From Pseudomonadota bacterium (GTDB lineage: Bacteria; Pseudomonadota; Gammaproteobacteria; Burkholderiales; Burkholderiaceae_B): a stretch of 10,495 nt of DNA. Position numbers and translations under genes: made by a program. This document shows, piece after piece, positions 6,609 to 10,495 of the stretch. The stretch spans positions 1-10,495 of the forward strand of contig JAEWJD010000174.1 of assembly GCA_023386765.1 (NCBI GenBank). Reading direction: 5' to 3'. Positions within the stretch are counted from its first letter, which is position 1, and the number at the start of each line of letters is the position of its first letter. The notes under the pieces are model-generated. The model ran no database searches. It saw nothing but the letters and a program-made list of their open reading frames with translations, and was not told the DNA's origin.

Positions 6609-6764
6609 TCAGCCCTTGCCGCGCGGCTCGTCCGCCGCCGCGGCGGGCGTGTCGCCCTGGCGGTGGCGCCAGTAGAAGGCCACGCGCCGGATACGGGCGC
6701 CGCGAAATTGGAGCTGGGAGCGGCTGCCCGGCATGGGCACGCCGCGTTGAGTGCTGTTTTTCAT
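6609..6764 (-). CDS. Possible small basic hypothetical protein (51 residues)
   Basis: A short ATG-initiated frame on the - strand fills the gap between the adhP stop and the isomerase terminator. By my count 44 of 51 sense codons end in G or C, like the real genes here. The product is arginine-rich in its middle (QFRGARIRRVAFYWRHRQ) with an Ala/Asp-rich tail (TPAAAADEPRGKG). No family was recognised, and no signal peptide or membrane segment is seen. The ribosome binding site is weak. The isomerase terminator lies just upstream (6788-6821), so transcription needs read-through or a promoter in the roughly 25 nt between. Its stop is 2 nt from the convergent adhP stop. High overall GC alone can produce such bias, so this remains a candidate. 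Confidence 0.4.
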   Translation of the reverse strand: MKNSTQRGVPMPGSRSQLQFRGARIRRVAFYWRHRQGDTPAAAADEPRGKG

Positions 6765-6787
6765 TGCGGGTCTGTCTTCACAAGACC

Positions 6788-6821
6788 AAAAAAAACCTGC
6801 CGGGGTCTGGCCCCGGCAGGT
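6788..6821 (-). terminator. Intrinsic terminator of the isomerase-family gene
   Basis: Read on the - strand: an 11-bp perfect stem formed by 6811-6821 with 6795-6805, five-base loop, followed by a run of eight T (complement of the A tract 6788-6795). It lies 10 nt after the stop of the gene ending at 6832. On the + strand it lacks a T tract. Confidence 0.92.
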
Positions 6822-6831
6822 ACAAAACCTG

Positions 6832-7446
6832 TCAGTGAGCGCGTTCGCGCGCCCACTGCAGGGCGTCTTCAAGACGGTCGTTGCCCCAGAACATCTCGTC
6901 CTGGACCATAAAGGTCGGCGCGCCAAAGATACCCAGTTGGCGCGCCTGATCCACCTGACGGCGCAGCGCTTCCTTGCAGGCGTCGCTGCGGGCACGCGTG
7001 AGCCAGTCGTCGGCATCCAGGTCCAGGTCGGTCAGCAGGGTGCGCATGACATCCTCGGCCTGGATGTCCTGGTCGGAAGCAAAATTGGCGGCGAACACCG
7101 CACGGCAGAAGTCCAGGCCCCAGACCTCATCCTGGCCCAGCAAGGCCAGCCTGGCGGCCAGCACGCTCATGCGCGGAAACACCGAAGGCCGGCGGTAAGG
7201 CAGGCCATATTTGTCAGCCAACCGGGCCACGTCGCGCATCATGTAGGCCCCCTTTCCCGGGAACAGCCGAAACGGGCTGTCCTGCCAGCCCTGGGTCTGG
7301 AAAATAGGGCCCAACAGAAAGGGACGCAGCACCAGCGTCACCCCCGCCTGCCGTGCCAGAGGCCCGACACGGGCAATGGCCAGGTAGCTGTAGGGGCTGG
7401 CGAAATCGAACCACATCTGCACCGGGGGTGCGGGGTCTGGCGTCAT
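6832..7446 (-). CDS. 2-hydroxychromene-2-carboxylate isomerase family protein (DsbA/GST-kappa fold)
   Basis: Family members are thioredoxin-fold, glutathione-dependent proteins. The best-studied one isomerises 2-hydroxychromene-2-carboxylate in naphthalene degradation. The 204-residue product shows FDFASPYSYLA at 13-23 with the active-site serine S17 (equivalent to Ser11 of NahD), a helical insertion, and the C-terminal signature GIFGAPTFMVQDEMFWGNDRLE with the cis-proline loop. There is no CxxC, so it is not a disulfide oxidoreductase. The ATG at 7444-7446 is preceded by GGAG 7 nt upstream; the in-frame ATG at 7518 would add a poorly conserved tail. It is divergent from the LysR gene, which may control it. 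No aromatic-degradation genes are nearby, so the family name should not be taken as its substrate. Confidence 0.88.
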   Translation of the reverse strand: MTPDPAPPVQMWFDFASPYSYLAIARVGPLARQAGVTLVLRPFLLGPIFQTQGWQDSPFRLFPGKGAYMMRDVARLADKYGLPYRRPSVFPRMSVLAARLALLGQDEVWGLDFCRAVFAANFASDQDIQAEDVMRTLLTDLDLDADDWLTRARSDACKEALRRQVDQARQLGIFGAPTFMVQDEMFWGNDRLEDALQWARERAH

Positions 7447-7585
7447 GGCATGGCTCCGGCTGATGCGATCCGCGTGCCCAAGACAGGGCGCGACGGGCCG
7501 CGAAGCTTTCTGATCCATCCTATTGGACGCTGCAGGCTAAGATTGCTCAAGCAATTTCCACGCCCTCATGACATGAGCCATACGC
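7447..7585. promoter_or_regulatory. Shared upstream region of the isomerase and LysR genes with a palindrome
   Basis: This 139-bp divergent intergenic region holds a perfect 14-bp palindrome, ATTGCT-CA-AGCAAT (7542-7555), 30 bp before the LysR start. LysR-type regulators often bind such dyads in a shared promoter and repress their own gene while activating the divergent one. The palindrome does not fit the T-N11-A consensus exactly. A possible -10 (TAAGAT, 7538-7543) for the LysR gene overlaps it. No convincing -35 was found in either direction. Confidence 0.5.
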
Positions 7586-8491
7586 ATGCCAATCCCGCTC
7601 GCTAAACTGCCGCCGCTCGATCTGATACGTGGTTTCGTGGCGGTGGCCCGACGCATGAGCATCACGCACGCCGCCCACGACCTGCATCTGACCCAGTCCG
7701 CCGTCAGCCGGCAGATCCGGGCCCTGGAGACCCATCTTGGCGTGCCCTTGTTCACCCGAGGCTTTCGCAGCATCGCCCTGACGCCAGAAGGCGCGCAGCT
7801 GTTCCGCCTGGCCGATCCCTGGCTGAACCAGCTGGGCGAACTGGGTGAGCGCTGGCGCCATCCCGGCCGCCGCCAACCGGTGACGGTGTCGACCACCATC
7901 GGGGTGGCGGCGTTGTGGTTGTTGCCGCGTCTGGGCGCGTTCCAGCAGGCGCACCCCGGCATTGACGTGCGTGTCGCCGCCGACAATCGGGTACTGCCGC
8001 TCGGCCAGGACGGGGTGGACATCGCGATTCGCTACTGCCGCGGCAGGCCGGCCGGTGAGCCGGCCCAGTGGCTGTTCGGCGAAGCCGTCGTCCCGGTGGC
8101 GCACCCGAGCCTGGCCGAGGCGCCACTGGAAGCCGCCAGCCTGCCGCGGCAGGTCCTGCTGGAGTTCGACGATCCCTCGCGCCCCTGGTTGCAATGGGAT
8201 GAATGGCTGGGCTCGCACGGCATGCAGGCCCTGCGTCCGCGCGGAATGCTGCGCTTCAATCAGTATGACCAGGTGGTGCAGGCCGCGCTGGCCGGCCAGG
8301 GAGTGGCGCTGGGCCGTCTGGCTCTGGTGGCGCCCATGCTGGCCGACGGCCGGCTGCGTGCGCTGGGTGCTGCCGCTCCCGAACAAACGCCCCTGTCGTA
8401 TTGGCTGGTGCGCCACCCGCGCGACAGCTCACCCGACACCGAGATCGTGGCGCAGTGGCTGCTCGCCCAGGCGGCAACCGGCCAGACCTGA
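7586..8491 (+). CDS. LysR-family transcriptional regulator, GcvA-like
   Basis: DNA-binding activator/repressor that acts as a tetramer with a small-molecule co-inducer. 301 residues, the usual length. The winged helix-turn-helix is at about residues 10-70: LPPLDLIRGFVAVAR, then SITHAAHDLHLTQSAVSRQIRALE, LGVPLFTR and ALTPEG. The rest is the periplasmic-binding-protein-like effector domain, with WLLPRLGAFQQAHPGIDVRV and DGVDIAIRYCRG typical of the GcvA subgroup. The ATG at 7586 is the first start after an in-frame TGA at 7574, so the N-terminus is secure although the ribosome binding site is weak. It is divergent from the isomerase-family gene, its likely target together with itself. It ends 9 nt before the convergent selD stop. 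The effector is unknown. Confidence 0.92.
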   Translation: MPIPLAKLPPLDLIRGFVAVARRMSITHAAHDLHLTQSAVSRQIRALETHLGVPLFTRGFRSIALTPEGAQLFRLADPWLNQLGELGERWRHPGRRQPVTVSTTIGVAALWLLPRLGAFQQAHPGIDVRVAADNRVLPLGQDGVDIAIRYCRGRPAGEPAQWLFGEAVVPVAHPSLAEAPLEAASLPRQVLLEFDDPSRPWLQWDEWLGSHGMQALRPRGMLRFNQYDQVVQAALAGQGVALGRLALVAPMLADGRLRALGAAAPEQTPLSYWLVRHPRDSSPDTEIVAQWLLAQAATGQT

Positions 8492-8500
8492 CGCCAGCGC

Positions 8501-9556
8501 TCAGGCCACCGAGACGCGCCCTTCGCCGGGACGCATCTCCCCGACGACGGCGGCCTGGCCGAAGCCCCCGGCGGCAAAGATATCCAGCACCTGCGCGGCG
8601 GCCTGCGGCGCGCAGGCCACCAACAGACCGCCAGAGGTCTGCGGATCGGTCAACAGATGACGATCCGCCTCGCTCAGGCCGGGCGCCAGATCCACCGCGG
8701 CCCCGTAAGAAGCCCAGTTGCGGCCCGAGGCTCCGGTCACCACGCCGGCGGCGGCCAGCTCGCGCACCCCGGCCAGCCAGGGCAATTCGGCCAGTCGCAG
8801 CTGCGCCGTCAGACCGGCACCGCGTGCCATCTCCAGCGCATGGCCCAGCAGGCCGAAACCGGTGACATCGGTCATGGCGTGCACGCCGGGCAGGGTGGCC
8901 AGTTCGGTGCCCGGGCGGTTGAGCAGCGTGGTGGCAGCCAGCATGGCGGCATAGCCATCGGCATCCAGGCGGCCTTTTTTCAGGGCCGCCGAAAGAATCC
9001 CCACGCCCAGCGGCTTGCCCAGGATGAGGACATCGCCCGCCTGCGCGGCAGCATTGCGCTTGACGTGATCGGGATGAACCAGGCCCATTGCGGCCAACCC
9101 GTAGATGGGCTCGACCGAATCGATGCTGTGCCCGCCCGCGATCAGGATGCCAGCCTCTTCGCAGACCGATTGGCCGCCGCGCAGAATCTCGGCGATCACC
9201 TCGGGAGGCAACACATTGATCGGCATGCCTACGATCGCCAGCGCCATGATGGGCTTGCCGCCCATGGCATAGACATCGGACAGCGCATTGGTCGCGGCAA
9301 TACGCCCGAAGTCGAAGGGATCATCGACGATGGGCATGAAGAAATCGGTGGTGGCGATCAGGGCCTGCTGATCATTCAGGCGGTAGACGGCCGCATCATC
9401 GGCGGTTTCGGTGCCGACCAACAGGTTGGGATCGCGCAACTGAGGTGCAAAGCGCGACAGCAGATCCGACAGCACGCCCGGGGCGATCTTGCAGCCGCAG
9501 CCGCCACCATGCGAGAGCGAAGTCAGGCGCGGAACACCGTGGGCGGACTGGGTCAT
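8501..9556 (-). CDS. selD: Selenide, water dikinase (selenophosphate synthetase)
   Basis: Makes selenophosphate from selenide and ATP, the selenium donor for selenocysteine (and for 2-selenouridine in tRNA). 351 residues, full length. The N-terminal catalytic loop SHGGGCGCK has C20, C22 and K23, matching Cys17, Cys19 and Lys20 of E. coli SelD. C20 is encoded by TGC, so this SelD is not itself a selenoprotein. Metal/ATP aspartates are in DDAAVY (53-54), TTDFF (D71), NALSDVYAMGG (D94) and MTDVTGFGLLGHA (D230). GGHSIDSVEP and TDPQTSGGLL are also typical. The ATG at 9554-9556 has AAGGAG 7 nt upstream. It follows the tRNA-Sec gene by 44 nt on the same strand. No clear intrinsic terminator is seen after the stop, where the LysR gene converges. 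Confidence 0.97.
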   Translation of the reverse strand: MTQSAHGVPRLTSLSHGGGCGCKIAPGVLSDLLSRFAPQLRDPNLLVGTETADDAAVYRLNDQQALIATTDFFMPIVDDPFDFGRIAATNALSDVYAMGGKPIMALAIVGMPINVLPPEVIAEILRGGQSVCEEAGILIAGGHSIDSVEPIYGLAAMGLVHPDHVKRNAAAQAGDVLILGKPLGVGILSAALKKGRLDADGYAAMLAATTLLNRPGTELATLPGVHAMTDVTGFGLLGHALEMARGAGLTAQLRLAELPWLAGVRELAAAGVVTGASGRNWASYGAAVDLAPGLSEADRHLLTDPQTSGGLLVACAPQAAAQVLDIFAAGGFGQAAVVGEMRPGEGRVSVA

Positions 9557-9600
9557 GCAGCTACTCCTTGAAGGGGAACGGACGCGGGCGCGGCCGGCAA

Positions 9601-9696
9601 TGGCGGAAGGCAGCAGGAGTCGAACCTACCTGGGAACGTCTGACGTCCCCAACTGGGTTTGAAGCCCAGCCGTGCCACCGGGCACGCATGCCTTCC
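9601..9696 (-). tRNA. selC: tRNA-Sec, anticodon UCA
   Basis: Read on the - strand it closely follows E. coli selC. It has an 8-bp acceptor stem GGAAGGCA/TGCCTTCC, a 6-bp D stem CGTGCC/GGCACG closed by a CGGT loop, and an anticodon stem CTGGG/CCCAG with loop CTTCAAA (anticodon TCA, complement of 9660-9662). It also has a long variable arm with an 8-bp stem (GGGGACGT/ACGTTCCC), a T arm GTAGG-TTCGACT-CCTGC, discriminator G and an encoded CCA (9601-9603). The long acceptor, long D stem and long variable arm are the hallmarks that let SelA and SelB distinguish it from tRNA-Ser. It reads UGA codons followed by a bacterial SECIS. It lies 30 nt after selB and 44 nt before selD, so it probably needs RNase processing from a longer transcript. 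Confidence 0.97.
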
Positions 9697-9726
9697 CTGG
9701 TGCGGCCCCGGGCCGCGAACGACTGC

Positions 9727-10494
9727 CTATGATAACGATTCGTCCAGATCCTGTGCAGCCAGGAGCCAGGCGCTGTCGGGGCGCAGGACATGGCTGTCGC
9801 GCAGCCGCCGCGTGTGACCGCTGCGGTCGAAGAACTCAAGCACCTGGATGGCGCGCTTGCGGCCCAGCCCGGTGCGGTCGCGAAACACGCCCGCCTGCAC
9901 GCTGCCGTGCTGCCTGCACAACCCGGTCACCAGCGCGGCCAGCGTCGCCACGGTGGCGCGTGGATAGAAGAGATCGGGCACCACCTGGGCCAGTTCGCCG
10001 CGCCGCAACAGCTTGCGCAGCAACTGCCGCATCTCGCCCTCGGGCACGGACAGAGCGCGTCCCAGATCACGCACCCAGGGCGGGTCGAAGCCGCCGGCCA
10101 GCAACAGCGCTAGCGCCTTGTCCGCCAGCGCCTGTTCCGCCTCGCCAAGCACGGCGCCCTGCCCGGGCAAGCGCCACCAGACCCCCTGGCGTTGCACCTG
10201 TTCCTGTGCCGCAGCCGCCTGCAGCACCGCCTGCCACAAGGTCTCGCCAGCCTGCGGGCAGGCCATGCGGCGCAGCCGCGCAGCATCTGCGCCGGGCTCA
10301 TCGGGGAACTGGCGATGAAACCGTGCCAGCGCCTCCTGCAGCGTCGTCTGCAGAGCCTGCCAATGCCGCTGCGTGATCAGCACCCTGCCTCCCGCCTGCC
10401 AGCTCGCGCCCGGCGGCGCGCAATCGGGCGGCACCCCGCCCAGGCGCAGCACCTGCTCGCGCGTCAGGCCCAGCGGGGCCTGCGCCAGCAACGC
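9727..10494 (-). CDS. selB: Selenocysteine-specific elongation factor, C-terminal part (5' end outside window)
   Basis: SelB is the EF-Tu-like GTPase that carries Sec-tRNA-Sec to the ribosome and binds the SECIS hairpin. The visible 255 residues (open to the window edge, no start codon in view) correspond in length to the C-terminal array of four winged-helix domains. The GTPase and EF-Tu-like domains lie beyond the edge. The end GLGRKRAIQVLEFFDRSGHTRR closely matches the last winged helix of E. coli SelB, which contacts the SECIS RNA. Other recognisable segments are RFHRQFPDEPG, AALVTGLCRQHG and VFRDRTGLGRK. The neighbouring tRNA-Sec and selD confirm the call. selA would be expected upstream, outside the window. 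Confidence 0.95.
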   Translation of the reverse strand, partial: ALLAQAPLGLTREQVLRLGGVPPDCAPPGASWQAGGRVLITQRHWQALQTTLQEALARFHRQFPDEPGADAARLRRMACPQAGETLWQAVLQAAAAQEQVQRQGVWWRLPGQGAVLGEAEQALADKALALLLAGGFDPPWVRDLGRALSVPEGEMRQLLRKLLRRGELAQVVPDLFYPRATVATLAALVTGLCRQHGSVQAGVFRDRTGLGRKRAIQVLEFFDRSGHTRRLRDSHVLRPDSAWLLAAQDLDESLS

Positions 10495-10495
10495 C

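Noticed and set aside
7447..7518. A longer N-terminus for the isomerase-family protein starting at 7518
   Set aside because: The extra 24 residues have no family similarity, and the ATG at 7446 has its own well-spaced GGAG.
6751..7605. A 284-codon + strand frame opposite the isomerase-family gene
   Set aside because: It runs through the terminator and the divergent promoter region, is antisense to a conserved gene and shows no motifs.
8657..9571. A 304-codon + strand frame opposite selD
   Set aside because: Shadow of selD, repetitive Gln/Gly/His composition, no recognisable domain.
9601..9696. An att site or integrated element at the tRNA-Sec gene
   Set aside because: No integrase, no repeated tRNA 3' end in the window, and both neighbours are functional partners of the tRNA.
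1..10495. A selenoprotein in the window, with a TGA stop read as Sec
   Set aside because: Genes ending in TGA here (rpe, gph, trpE, trpD, trpC, the LysR gene and others) end at the usual family length, with no conserved extension after the stop; SelD uses TGC at its catalytic position.

Overview
The window is high-GC, densely packed bacterial chromosome with strong G/C preference at third codon positions. Gene content and protein character point to a betaproteobacterium of the order Burkholderiales. The rpe-gph-trpEGDC order and the TrpE N-terminus suggest an Alcaligenaceae-type (Bordetella/Achromobacter-like) relative. This placement is from recall of family sequences, not from a search.

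Left part (1-5470, + strand): the 3' end of rpe (ribulose-phosphate epimerase) and gph (phosphoglycolate phosphatase), then a tryptophan biosynthesis operon, trpE-trpG-trpD-trpC. Between gph and trpE lies a complete transcription attenuator. It has a 24-residue leader peptide with four Trp codons (1260-1334), a possible early pairing that would block antitermination, an antiterminator strand pair and a strong intrinsic terminator (1386-1419) just before trpE. A probable extended -10 promoter for the operon is embedded in the last codons of gph. The operon ends in an intrinsic terminator at 5443-5470.

Middle part (5471-8491): a zinc alcohol dehydrogenase of the AdhP type (+), a possible 51-residue basic protein (-), and a DsbA/GST-kappa-fold protein of the 2-hydroxychromene-2-carboxylate isomerase family (-) with its own terminator. 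A GcvA-like LysR regulator (+) is transcribed divergently from the isomerase gene. A 14-bp perfect palindrome in their shared upstream region is a candidate operator.

Right part (8501-10495, - strand): a selenocysteine locus. In transcription order it holds the 3' part of selB (Sec-specific elongation factor), selC (tRNA-Sec with UCA anticodon, CCA encoded) and selD (selenophosphate synthetase). SelD makes the selenium donor, tRNA-Sec carries selenocysteine, and SelB delivers it at UGA codons. The tRNA gene sits between two protein genes on the same strand with short gaps (30 and 44 nt), so it is probably co-transcribed with them. No selenoprotein gene is visible here.

I found no mobile elements, CRISPR arrays or phage genes, and no evidence for an undescribed multi-gene system. 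The most rewarding non-coding features are the trp attenuator, the promoter inside gph, and the selB-selC-selD arrangement.
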